A stretch of DNA of 23,487 bases from Thaumarchaeota archaeon S13 (GTDB lineage Archaea > Thermoproteota > Nitrososphaeria > Nitrososphaerales > Nitrosopumilaceae), in the NCBI GenBank assembly GCA_003724275.1, contig RHFA01000180.1, positions 1-23,487 on the forward strand, given 5' to 3'. A program made the position numbers and the translations under genes. Positions within the stretch are counted from its first letter, which is position 1. Each line of letters begins with the position of its first letter. The notes below the pieces were generated by a model, which ran no database searches, had not been told where the DNA came from, and worked only from the letters and a program-made list of their open reading frames with translations. Positions 1-7,528 of the stretch are shown piece after piece.

Positions 1-1
1 C

Positions 2-859
2 GAGAACGAGCCGCGCCGCGCCAGGGCCATGCTGCGCGAGATCTTTCCGCACTGTGGGCGGTCCACCATAGTCGGCGTCACGGGGCCGGCCGGCGCCGGC
101 AAGAGCACGCTAATCGGGGCCGTCGCCGCGTCGCTGGCCTCCTCGGGAAAGCGCCCCGCGGTCCTCGCAGTCGACCCGACCAGCCACGTCACGGGCGGGG
201 CGATCATGGGCGACAGGGCGAGGATGGCCGGCCTGGACGGGTCGGGCGTCTATGTGCGCAGCCTGGCCTCGCGCGGCTCGCGCGGGGCGCTCTCGGCGTC
301 GGTCCGCGACTGCATACGCGTGCTAGAGTACGCGCGGTACGACCCCGTCATCGTCGAGAGCGTCGGCGCGGGGCAGACCGAGGTAGACATTGCCTCGATC
401 GCCGACATTACCGTCGTCGTCTTTAGCCCGCAGACGGGGGACAGCATCCAGGCGATAAAGGCGGGCCTGACCGAGATTGGCGACATTTACGTGGTCAACA
501 AGTCCGACCTCGACGGCTCTGCCCAGCTCTACGACTCTGTCCGCGAGTTTGCCGGCACGGGCCCGGACGGCCGCGAGCGGGCAGTCATGCGCGTCTCCTC
601 GAGGCGGCCCGCGACGGCCGCCGCGCTGGCCCGCAGGATCGCCGCGCTGGCCGCCGAGCGCAGGCGCGGGCGCAAGGAGCGCCATGCCGCCCGCCTCGAG
701 TCCGAGCTCCGCGATATCGTTTTAAATAGCGTCAGGGACCGCGCGGTGTCCGCAATGTCTGCAGGCAACGCGCGGTACGAGCGATGCGTAAGGGACCTTC
801 GCGCCGGCAGGGTAGACCCCCACGGCGCGGCGCAGAGGATACTGGGGGCGATGACCTAG
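2..859 (+). CDS. meaB: MeaB/ArgK-type GTPase, methylmalonyl-CoA mutase chaperone (5' end cut off by window)
   Basis: G3E-family P-loop GTPase that guards and reactivates the B12-dependent methylmalonyl-CoA mutase in the cytoplasm. The frame is open to the left edge; the first ATG is at 29, but the Walker A motif GPAGAGKST lies only about 20 residues after it, whereas family members have some 50 residues before it, so the true start is outside the window. Visible motifs are the P-loop, VDPTS with a downstream MGDRARM stretch, VESVGAGQ, and the guanine-specificity motif NKSD. The C-terminus is helical and Arg-rich, as in MeaB dimerisation arms. The TAG at 857-859 directly abuts the TTG start of the mutase, so the two are co-transcribed and probably translationally coupled. 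The cobalamin-binding mutase subunit is not in the window and may lie to the left (inference). Confidence 0.93.
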   Translation, partial: ENEPRRARAMLREIFPHCGRSTIVGVTGPAGAGKSTLIGAVAASLASSGKRPAVLAVDPTSHVTGGAIMGDRARMAGLDGSGVYVRSLASRGSRGALSASVRDCIRVLEYARYDPVIVESVGAGQTEVDIASIADITVVVFSPQTGDSIQAIKAGLTEIGDIYVVNKSDLDGSAQLYDSVREFAGTGPDGRERAVMRVSSRRPATAAALARRIAALAAERRRGRKERHAARLESELRDIVLNSVRDRAVSAMSAGNARYERCVRDLRAGRVDPHGAAQRILGAMT

Positions 860-2497
860 TTGGCAAAACGGGCAGCGCCCGCAAGGCGGGCAGGTCAGGC
901 AAGGCGGGCCGCTACGGCCGCCGTGACGGACTCGGGGATACGCGTAAAGCCGCTCTACACGTCGGCGCCGCGGCGCGGCGGCCGCGAGGCCCCCGGCAAG
1001 TACCCATACACGCGCGGCATACATCCGGGCATGTACGCCGAGCGCCTCTGGACGATGCGCCAGTACTCGGGGTTTGGCGACGCCGCGCAGACCAACGCGA
1101 GGTTTCGCTACATGCTAGACAACGGCCAGACTGGCCTGAGCATGGCATTTGACCTGCCCACGCAGATGGGCCACGACCCTGACTCTGAGAGCGCCGAGGG
1201 CGAGGTCGGCAAGGTCGGCGTGTCGATAGCGTCGATCGACGACATGATGCGGGCCTTTGAGGGGATACCGCTCGGAAAGGTGAGCACGTCGATGACGATA
1301 AACGCGACGGCCTCGACTCTGCTTGCCTACTATGTCGCGCTAGGCGAGTCGCAGGGCGTGGCCAGCGCGGACCTGCGCGGGACGACGCAAAACGACATAC
1401 TCAAGGAGTACATTGCGCGCAACACGTACATCTATCCGCCAGCGCCGTCGATGAGGCTCGTCGGCGACATGATCGAGTACTGCGCCAAGAGCGTCCCACA
1501 GTGGTACCCCGTGTCTATATCGGGCTACCACATGCGCGAGGCCGGCTCGACGGCGGTCCAGGAGGTCGCCTTTACGCTCGCCAACGCGATCGCCTACATC
1601 GAGGCGTGCCTTGCGCGCGGGCTCGAGATAGACGACTTTGCGCCGCGCCTGTCGTTCTTTTTCTGCTGCACGATAGAGTTCTTTGAGGAGGTCGCCAAGT
1701 TCCGCGTCGCGCGCAAGGTCTACGCGAGGCTGCTCAAGGAGAGGTTTGGCGCAAAAAAGCCGCGCTCGATGCAGCTCAAGTTCCACACGCAGACAAGCGG
1801 CGAGTCGCTCACGGCACAGCAGCCCGACAACAACATTGCGCGCGTCGCGCTGCAGACAATGGCCGCGGTCCTCGGCGGCACGCAGTCGCTGCACACAAAC
1901 TCGCGCGACGAGGCCCTCGCGCTGCCGACAAAAGAGTCGGCCAAGATCGCGCTCCGCACGCAGCAGATAGTCGCGTACGAGAGCGGCGTGACAAAGACGG
2001 TCGACCCGATGGCCGGCTCGTACTATCTCGAGTCGCTCTGCGACGAGATAGAGGACGGCGTCTGGAAGTACCTCAAGAGGATAGAGAGGATGGGCGGGTC
2101 CATAAGGGCCATAGAGCGCGGCTTTTTCCAGTCCGAGATACGCCAGAACGCCTACCGCCTCAAGAGGGAGATCGACTCCGAGGGCGGCGCCGCGCGCGTG
2201 ATCGTCGGCATGAACCGCTTTGGGGACACAGAGGCCGCCGCGGCGCGCCCTGACCTCCTCAAGGTCGACGAGTCCGTGGGCCGCGCGCAGTCGAGGGCCG
2301 CAAAGGCCCTGCGAAAGGGCCGCGACGCCAAGAGGGCCGCCTCCTCGCTGGAGGCCCTCAGGGCCGCCGCCGAGGACGAGTCTGTCAACCTCATGCCGGC
2401 CATACTCGGCGCCGTCAGGGCGCGCTCGACGACGGGGGAGATTAGCGGCGCGCTGCGCGAGGTATTTGGCGAGTACAGGCCGTCGGGGGCGTTCTAG
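860..2497 (+). CDS. mcmA1: Methylmalonyl-CoA mutase, large (catalytic) subunit
   Basis: Isomerises (R)-methylmalonyl-CoA and succinyl-CoA with adenosylcobalamin; in Nitrososphaerota this links the 3-hydroxypropionate and 4-hydroxybutyrate halves of carbon fixation. The 545-aa protein contains only the substrate-binding TIM-barrel part: the family signature YPYTRGIHPGMY at residues 48-59, RQYSGFG at 67-73, FDLPTQMGHD at 97-106, and the substrate-contacting His in SGYHMREAGS (His224). The B12-binding domain (DxHxxG) is absent, as expected for the split archaeal enzyme. The start is TTG at 860, immediately after the meaB stop; no better start lies before the conserved region. The N-terminus is Arg/Ala-rich and variable. 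Its stop directly abuts the epimerase start. Confidence 0.96.
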   Translation: MAKRAAPARRAGQARRAATAAVTDSGIRVKPLYTSAPRRGGREAPGKYPYTRGIHPGMYAERLWTMRQYSGFGDAAQTNARFRYMLDNGQTGLSMAFDLPTQMGHDPDSESAEGEVGKVGVSIASIDDMMRAFEGIPLGKVSTSMTINATASTLLAYYVALGESQGVASADLRGTTQNDILKEYIARNTYIYPPAPSMRLVGDMIEYCAKSVPQWYPVSISGYHMREAGSTAVQEVAFTLANAIAYIEACLARGLEIDDFAPRLSFFFCCTIEFFEEVAKFRVARKVYARLLKERFGAKKPRSMQLKFHTQTSGESLTAQQPDNNIARVALQTMAAVLGGTQSLHTNSRDEALALPTKESAKIALRTQQIVAYESGVTKTVDPMAGSYYLESLCDEIEDGVWKYLKRIERMGGSIRAIERGFFQSEIRQNAYRLKREIDSEGGAARVIVGMNRFGDTEAAAARPDLLKVDESVGRAQSRAAKALRKGRDAKRAASSLEALRAAAEDESVNLMPAILGAVRARSTTGEISGALREVFGEYRPSGAF

Positions 2498-2896
2498 GTG
2501 GCCCTCGAGATAGACCACGTCGCGATCGCCGTGGCCGACCTGGACGACGCAGCCGAGCGCTACTCGCGGGCCCTGGGCGCCGAGGTCATCCGCGAGACCG
2601 TAGAGTCAGAGGGCGTCAATGTCGCGATCATGAAGCTGGGCAGCGCGCGAGTCGAGCTCATATCGCCGATCGGCGAGGACGGCCCCATCGCGGCGTTCCT
2701 CAAGAAGCGCGGCGAGGGCATACACCACATGGCCCTGCGGACCGACGACATCGACGCCGAGGTCTCGCGCATGGAGGGCTGCGGCCTGCGCTTTCTCGGG
2801 GGGGTGCGCGCCGGCTCGGAGGGCACGCGCGTCACGTTCATCCACCCAAAGTCGCTCAACGGCGTGCTCACGGAGCTCTGCTCGGGCGGTGCGTGA
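2498..2896 (+). CDS. mce: Methylmalonyl-CoA epimerase
   Basis: Converts (S)- to (R)-methylmalonyl-CoA, the form used by the mutase encoded just upstream. It is a 132-aa vicinal-oxygen-chelate (glyoxalase-fold) protein of normal family length. Expected metal ligands are visible: His7 in DHVAIAV, His76/77 in GIHHMALRTDD, and Glu126 in VLTELC. The catalytic-region LISP and KRGEGIHH strings are typical of epimerases rather than other VOC proteins. The GTG start at 2498 follows the mutase TAG with no gap. MeaB, mutase and epimerase form a clear functional operon. Confidence 0.95.
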   Translation: MALEIDHVAIAVADLDDAAERYSRALGAEVIRETVESEGVNVAIMKLGSARVELISPIGEDGPIAAFLKKRGEGIHHMALRTDDIDAEVSRMEGCGLRFLGGVRAGSEGTRVTFIHPKSLNGVLTELCSGGA

Positions 2897-2923
2897 TCGC
2901 GTGGCCCGCGCGCCGGGCGGGGC

Positions 2924-3610
2924 GTGAGCCGCGTGGCCGACATACCGACCTCCATGCTGATCTCGGCCGTCTATGACGGCCCAAAGAGAAAGGCGGCGCT
3001 CAAGTTCTACAACGGCAAGACGCACCAGCTAGAGACATACCACGACGAGACGGGCCACCTGCCATACTGCTACTCGCGCCTCTCGCCGCAGGAGATCCGC
3101 GAGCAGCCGGGCCTGGACGACCGCGACGACATCAAGGAGATACTCCCCACCAAAATCCGCGACAACCTCGCCGACGGCGAGGTGGAGGTCTCAAAGATCG
3201 TCGTGACTGACCCGCTGGCCATAGGCGGCACGCAGTCGGGCCGCAGCATACGCGACCACATACAGACGTGGGAGTCGGACATAAAGTACTATGAGAACTA
3301 TCTCTATGACAAGAGGCTTGTCATGGGCCGCTATTACTCTGTGAGCGGGGGCAACATATCCGAGGAGAGCCTGCCCATACCCGAGGCGGTCCGCGCGGCC
3401 CTCAAGTCGCTCCTCCTGGACAGGGAGACGGGCAAGGGCATGCCAGACCCCGACGAGTACCAAAGGTACGTCACAGAGTGGGCCGAGACGCTAAACCAGC
3501 CGATACCGCAGATACGGCGGATCAGCTTTGACATAGAGGTCGACTCGGAGAAAAACCGCATACCCGACCCGCACCTCGCCGAGCGGCGCGTGACTGCCGT
3601 GGGTCGCTAA
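2924..3610 (+). CDS. polB: Family B DNA polymerase, N-terminal part (frame ends early after an internal deletion)
   Basis: N-terminal domain and start of the 3'-5' exonuclease domain of a replicative/repair B-family polymerase. Exo I is intact as FDIEVD (Asp203/Glu205). Right after TAVG at about residue 227 the reading runs into TAA at 3608-3610, while family sequence resumes in another frame with SLNSVSNALLGEQ from 3604. Relatives, about 850 aa from memory, have roughly 100 residues between these points, including Exo II (NxxxFD); these are missing here. The start is taken as GTG 2924; GTG 2933 or ATG 2954 are alternatives. It lies 27 nt after mce. The gene is either a real disruption or an assembly/sequencing deletion; see the companion fragment. 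Confidence 0.8.
   Translation: MSRVADIPTSMLISAVYDGPKRKAALKFYNGKTHQLETYHDETGHLPYCYSRLSPQEIREQPGLDDRDDIKEILPTKIRDNLADGEVEVSKIVVTDPLAIGGTQSGRSIRDHIQTWESDIKYYENYLYDKRLVMGRYYSVSGGNISEESLPIPEAVRAALKSLLLDRETGKGMPDPDEYQRYVTEWAETLNQPIPQIRRISFDIEVDSEKNRIPDPHLAERRVTAVGR
3600..3610 (+). other. polB deletion/frameshift junction
   Basis: Point where the exonuclease domain jumps from TAVG (reading frame of 2924) to SLNSVS (frame of 3601) within a few bases. The join appears to lie between the G at 3603 and the T at 3604, out of phase by one base. Sequence between conserved exonuclease blocks, including Exo II, is absent. There is no ambiguity run and no inserted DNA. Confidence 0.75.
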
Positions 3611-3657
3611 ACAGCGTCTCCAACGCGCTCCTCGGCGAGCAAAAGCTCGACTATGGC

Positions 3658-5166
3658 GTGCCGCTTGACTCGCTCACGCCCGAGCAGCTCGCGTCATACT
3701 GCTATAACGACGCGCGCCTGACGTACATGCTCACGAGCTTTGGCGACGACCTGCTGATGAAGCTACTTGTTGTCATATCGCGGATAGCAAAGATGCCCAT
3801 CGACGACATTGCGCGCCTGGGCGTCTCGCAGTGGATAAGGAGCCTCCTCTACTATGAGCACCGCAGGCACAACATGCTCATACCAAAGCGCGACGACCTC
3901 AACGCGCGCTTTGAGGGCAAGGCCTCTACTGACGCCGTGATGAAGGACAAAAAGTACCGAGGCGGCCTCGTCGTCGACCCTCAAAAGGGCATACACTTCA
4001 AGGTGACCGTCATGGACTTTGCGAGCCTGTACCCGAGCATCATAAAGGTCCAAAACCTCTCTTACGAGACGGTCCGGTGCGCGCACGGGCCAGAGTGCGA
4101 GTCCAACAGGGTCCCGGACACGTCGCACTGGGTCTGCAAGAGGCGCAACGGCCTCACGGCCCTGCTCATAGGGTCGCTGCGAGACCTGCGCGTCAACTAT
4201 TACAAGAGCCTCTCGCGCGACGGCACGCTCGGGGAGATTGAGCGCCAGCAGTACTCGGTGGTCAGCCAGGCCCTCAAGATAATCCTCAACGCGAGCTATG
4301 GCGTCATGGGGGCAGAAATGTTCCCGCTCTACTTTTTGCCCGCCGCCGAGGCGACGACGGCGATCGGGCGCCACATAATCCTCGAGACGATAAAAAAGTG
4401 CAACGAGTCGGGAATAGAGATACTCTATGGCGACACGGACTCGATATTCATAAAGGACCCCACGCCCGAGCAGGTCCAGGGGGTCATAGAGGTCGCAAAG
4501 GCCGACCACGGCGTCGAGCTCGAGGTCGACAAGGAGTACCGCTATGTCGTGCTAAGCGACAGGAAAAAGAACTATTTCGGCGTGACGACGTCGGGCAAGG
4601 TCGACGTCAAGGGCCTCACGGGAAAAAAGTCGCACACGCCGCCCTTTATCCGCTCGCTGTTCGGGGAGATAACCGAGATACTCGCCGACGTGGCAAGCGA
4701 GGAGGACTTTGAGCGCACAAAGGTGAGGATAACGGCCAAGATGCGAGAGTGCGCCGAGCGCCTCAACTCGCGCAAGATACCGCTCGAGGATCTCTCGTTT
4801 AACGTCATGCTGAGCAAGGCCCCATCCGAGTACACGAAAAACATCCCGCAGCACATAAAGGCCGCGATGCAGCTGGAGCACGCGTCAAGCGCGGCAGGCG
4901 ACATGTCGTCGTTTATCGGCGGCGGCGGGGAGGGGGCCTCGCGCAAGGTCAAAAAGGGAGACATCATCTCGTACGTCAAGACTGTCACGAGGCCGGGCGT
5001 AAAGCCAGTCGAGCTCGCGAGGCCAGACGAGATCGACTCGACAAAGTACATGGAGTTCATGGAGTCCACGCTGGACCAGGTGACGTCGGTCCTCGGGATG
5101 GACTTTGCCGAGATCATGGGCGCCAAAAAGCAGTCGGCCCTGGGCGACTTTTTCCACGGCGGGTAG
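3658..5166 (+). CDS. polB: Family B DNA polymerase, C-terminal part with the polymerase domain
   Basis: Palm, fingers and thumb of the same polymerase. Recognisable sequence begins at 3604, upstream of the first usable start (GTG 3658), so this is the continuation of the broken gene rather than a separate one. Seen in the 502-aa frame: Exo III YCYND (14-18), motif A DFASLYPSII (from Asp120), a CAHGPEC Cys pair with a third Cys near residue 160, motif B KIILNASYG (207-215), motif C YGDTDS (257-262), and a C-terminal PCNA-binding box QSALGDFF (492-499) just before the end. All polymerase catalytic residues are intact, so decay is either very recent or absent. Total coding length 2924-5166 is 2243 nt, which is not a multiple of three, consistent with a loss of 3n+1 nt. 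Confidence 0.9.
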   Translation: MPLDSLTPEQLASYCYNDARLTYMLTSFGDDLLMKLLVVISRIAKMPIDDIARLGVSQWIRSLLYYEHRRHNMLIPKRDDLNARFEGKASTDAVMKDKKYRGGLVVDPQKGIHFKVTVMDFASLYPSIIKVQNLSYETVRCAHGPECESNRVPDTSHWVCKRRNGLTALLIGSLRDLRVNYYKSLSRDGTLGEIERQQYSVVSQALKIILNASYGVMGAEMFPLYFLPAAEATTAIGRHIILETIKKCNESGIEILYGDTDSIFIKDPTPEQVQGVIEVAKADHGVELEVDKEYRYVVLSDRKKNYFGVTTSGKVDVKGLTGKKSHTPPFIRSLFGEITEILADVASEEDFERTKVRITAKMRECAERLNSRKIPLEDLSFNVMLSKAPSEYTKNIPQHIKAAMQLEHASSAAGDMSSFIGGGGEGASRKVKKGDIISYVKTVTRPGVKPVELARPDEIDSTKYMEFMESTLDQVTSVLGMDFAEIMGAKKQSALGDFFHGG

Positions 5167-5472
5167 GGGACTGCTGCGTGAATCCGCGCGCACGGCACCG
5201 CGCCCGCCGTGCCTTGCGATTAGGCACGGGTCGAGTTCTCCACTGGGCGCAGGAGCGCTATGGCCGTGTGCGCATGGGCGGGGGGCTCGGGAGGCTCGGG
5301 AGACGTGGACTGCCACGACTTGTCACAGATGATTTTCCGCACGCCTTTCCGCGCCTGGCGGCCCCGGGGGATGTTGTATAGGCGGATCTTGCGCGTGAAT
5401 CACTTGTTCACCCGGCTCAGGCGGGGCCTACACTCAAATAGCTACGCGCCCGCGCGCGCCCGCGAGGAGCCA
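5167..5472. other. Intergenic stretch between polB and tpiA, no convincing gene
   Basis: About 306 nt without recognisable coding or RNA genes. A 7-bp inverted repeat, CCGTGCC and GGCACGG with a 9-nt loop, lies at about 5207-5229 and could form a hairpin behind polB. An in-frame extension of tpiA back to ATG 5260 exists but has no family resemblance. A weak AT-rich element, TCAAATA at 5434-5440, is 36 nt before the tpiA start and could be its promoter. I see no tRNA, box C/D motif pair or repeat array. Confidence 0.5.
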
Positions 5473-6147
5473 ATGCTGGTCCTAAACTGCAAAAACTATG
5501 CCGAGGCAACGGGGTCGCGCCTGGCGCGCCTCTATCGGGCTGCCGAGGCGTCATCCAGGAGACACGGGGCGCGAATTGCGATCGCGCCGCCGCCGCACCT
5601 CGTCTCGGCCGCCAGGTCACGCCGCGTGGCCACGCTCGCGCAGCACGCCGATGACAGGGGGCCGGGGAGCACGACGGGCCACGTCGTGCCCGAGCTCCTC
5701 CGCGCCGCCGGCGTCGCCGGCTCTATCATAAACCACAGCGAGCACCGCCTGCGGCCCGCCGAGATTCGCGCAGTCATTGGCCGCCTGCGGAGCCTGGGGA
5801 TGTCCTCGATCGCCTGCGCGCGGACCGCGCCAGAGGCCGCCAGGATCGCCGCGCTGGGTCCTGACTATGTCGCAATAGAGCCGCCGTCGCTGATCGGGTC
5901 GGGGACGGCTATATCGCGCGCGCGCCCAGGCCTCATAAGGGACGCCGCGCGCGCGGTCTCGCAGAGCCGCTCCAGGCTGCTGTGCGGCGCGGGGATTGTC
6001 TCTGGCGAGGACGTCGCGCGCGCCGGCGAGCTCGGCGCCGAGGGCATACTCGTGGCCAGCGGCGTGGTGAAGGCGCGCTCGCCGGCGCGCGCGCTGGACG
6101 AGCTCGCCTCGAGGATGCCGCGCCGGCGCGCCGTGAGGGGGGAGTGA
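5473..6147 (+). CDS. tpiA: Triosephosphate isomerase, archaeal short type
   Basis: Interconverts glyceraldehyde-3-phosphate and dihydroxyacetone phosphate in gluconeogenesis/glycolysis. The 224-aa length fits the short archaeal enzymes (about 220-230) rather than the 250-aa bacterial ones. Catalytic residues are visible: Lys7 in NCKNYAEA, His88 in NHSEHR and Glu136 in AIEPPSLIGSG; the phosphate-binding strings GAGIVSGEDV and GILVASGVVKA follow. The open frame reaches back to 5260, but the family N-terminus begins at the ATG at 5473 (MLVLNCKNY), so that start is chosen. It ends at TGA 6145-6147, next to the TATA box of pfdA. Confidence 0.93.
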   Translation: MLVLNCKNYAEATGSRLARLYRAAEASSRRHGARIAIAPPPHLVSAARSRRVATLAQHADDRGPGSTTGHVVPELLRAAGVAGSIINHSEHRLRPAEIRAVIGRLRSLGMSSIACARTAPEAARIAALGPDYVAIEPPSLIGSGTAISRARPGLIRDAARAVSQSRSRLLCGAGIVSGEDVARAGELGAEGILVASGVVKARSPARALDELASRMPRRRAVRGE

Positions 6148-6148
6148 G

Positions 6149-6155
6149 TTTATAA
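6149..6155 (+). promoter_or_regulatory. TATA box for pfdA-ftsY-argF
   Basis: TTTATAA in an otherwise GC-rich stretch, centred about 29 nt before the TTG start of pfdA. This spacing puts transcription start at or next to the start codon, so a leaderless mRNA is inferred. Confidence 0.7.
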
Positions 6156-6180
6156 CCGCACGAGGCCGCGCGCGGCGGCA

Positions 6181-6612
6181 TTGAGCCAAGAGCGGGCACA
6201 GCAGCTCTACGAGCAGGTCACTGCGCTAGAGTCCCAGTACTCGGAGATTCTGCGGCAGGAGGCGATGCTGGGCACGGCCCGCCGCGAGGCCATATCGGCG
6301 GCCGAGACGCTGCGCGGGACGGCCGGCGGCAAGGCACTCGAGGCCCTCGTCCCCGTCGGTGCGGGCCTCTACCTGGGCGCGCGCGTCGATGACCCCGACA
6401 GGGTCATAGTCGACATCGGCGCCGGCGTGGCCATGGAGAGGGACCGCGCCTCGGCGCTTGACCACGTCGAGGCCCAGATCAAGGGCCTGGACGTCGCCCT
6501 GGGAAACGCCGCCGAGCAAAAGAGGCAGATAGCCGCGCAGCTGCAGCAGGGCCGCCAGGAGCTCGAGGGCATTGCGCGCGCCGAGATGGGGGCCCCGGGG
6601 GGAAATGTTTGA
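6181..6612 (+). CDS. pfdA: Prefoldin alpha subunit
   Basis: Subunit of the hexameric prefoldin holdase, which captures unfolded proteins and passes them to the thermosome. The 143-aa protein has the alpha-type layout: N-terminal coiled coil (about 1-45), a central beta-hairpin region (LVPVGAGLYLGARV, then VIVDIGAGVAMER) and a C-terminal coiled coil rich in Gln/Glu/Ala (about 95-135). The start is TTG 6181, supported by the TATA box 29 nt upstream. It overlaps ftsY by 8 nt; a prefoldin-alpha/ftsY pair is common in archaea. Confidence 0.93.
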   Translation: MSQERAQQLYEQVTALESQYSEILRQEAMLGTARREAISAAETLRGTAGGKALEALVPVGAGLYLGARVDDPDRVIVDIGAGVAMERDRASALDHVEAQIKGLDVALGNAAEQKRQIAAQLQQGRQELEGIARAEMGAPGGNV

Positions 6613-7528
6613 GGGCCTCCGCGGGGCGCTCTCTGGCGTCGCGCGGTCGATCACCGAAAAGCAGATTGACGGCGGCGACGTGGACGCCGTCATGGCCGAG
6701 CTCGACGTCGCGCTGCTAGAGGCCGACGTCGCAGTCGACGTGATAGACATGATAAAGGCCGACATGCGCGAGGCCCTCTCCGGCTCGTCGGTAAGGCGCG
6801 GCGAGGTCGGGGCCTTTGTGCGGTCCAGGCTCGCCGAGTACGTCTCGAGGGCGTTCGAGGGCGCCGGCACGGTCGACATTGCGGCCCTCGCGCGCGCAAA
6901 GAGGGGGTCAGGCTCGCCGCTCGTCGTGGTCTTTGTCGGGATTAACGGCACCGGCAAGACTACGACGCTCGCAAAGGTGGCCCACGCGCTGGCCTCCTCT
7001 GGCGTGACCGTGGCCATTGCGGCCGCCGACACGTTCCGCTCGGGCGCCATAGAGCAGCTGCGCGCGCACGCGGACGCGCTGGGGATAAAGCTCGTCGCGC
7101 AAAACTATGGCTCGGACCCCGCCGCCGTGGCGCGCGACGCCATACTGTATGCGCGCAGGCACGGAGTCGACTGTGTCCTGGTTGACACGGCGGGGCGCAT
7201 GCAGACAAACCGCAACCTCATGGACCAGGTCTCAAAGATAGTCAACGTCACGTCGCCGGACCTCAAGGTCTTTGTGGGCGACTCGCTTGCGGGCAACGAC
7301 ACGGCCAGCCAGGCGCGCGAGTTCCACGAGCGCGTCGGCGTCGACGCGGCGATCGTCACAAAGGCCGACGGCGGCGGCGGCGGCGGCGCGGCCCTCTCCA
7401 TAGCAAAGCTCACGTCGGCCCCGATCGCGTACGCGGGAACGGGCCAGGGGTACGGCGACCTTGAGCCCTTTGACGCCGGCGCGCTGGTCGAGTCGGTCCT
7501 CGGGGCGCCCGCGGGGGGAGGCGCATGA
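6605..7528 (+). CDS. ftsY: Signal recognition particle receptor FtsY
   Basis: SRP-receptor GTPase that docks SRP-ribosome complexes at the membrane. The 307-aa protein has an N-domain four-helix bundle (about 1-95) and a G domain: G1 GINGTGKT (112-119), ADTFRSGAIEQLR in the insertion box, G3 DTAGR (194-198), G4 TKAD (252-255) and a GxGQGYxDLxPF ending typical of FtsY rather than SRP54. ATG 6605 is chosen because it gives the family N-terminus and overlaps pfdA; an ATG at 6572 would add 11 unrelated residues. Odd point: the conserved closing loop after TKAD (normally DGxAKGG-like) is six glycines encoded by six GGC codons, so the usual Lys is missing. ATGA overlap with argF. Confidence 0.95.
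   Translation: MFEGLRGALSGVARSITEKQIDGGDVDAVMAELDVALLEADVAVDVIDMIKADMREALSGSSVRRGEVGAFVRSRLAEYVSRAFEGAGTVDIAALARAKRGSGSPLVVVFVGINGTGKTTTLAKVAHALASSGVTVAIAAADTFRSGAIEQLRAHADALGIKLVAQNYGSDPAAVARDAILYARRHGVDCVLVDTAGRMQTNRNLMDQVSKIVNVTSPDLKVFVGDSLAGNDTASQAREFHERVGVDAAIVTKADGGGGGGAALSIAKLTSAPIAYAGTGQGYGDLEPFDAGALVESVLGAPAGGGA
7370..7387 (+). repeat. (GGC)6 microsatellite inside ftsY
   Basis: Six consecutive GGC codons in frame immediately after the G4 motif TKAD. They replace the usual mixed, Lys-containing closing-loop sequence of SRP GTPases without changing its length by eye. Confidence 0.85.

Noticed and set aside
1340..2518. 392-aa open frame on the minus strand inside the mutase gene
   Set aside because: Antisense shadow of a clearly conserved gene in GC-rich DNA; no family motifs and no promoter.
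3600..3660. Intein, intron or programmed frameshift in polB
   Set aside because: There is no inserted sequence, splice motif or slippery site; material is missing, not added, and one shift would not restore the Exo II region.
5260..5472. 71-residue N-terminal extension of TPI from ATG 5260
   Set aside because: The archaeal TPI N-terminus starts exactly at ATG 5473, and the extension has no resemblance to the family.
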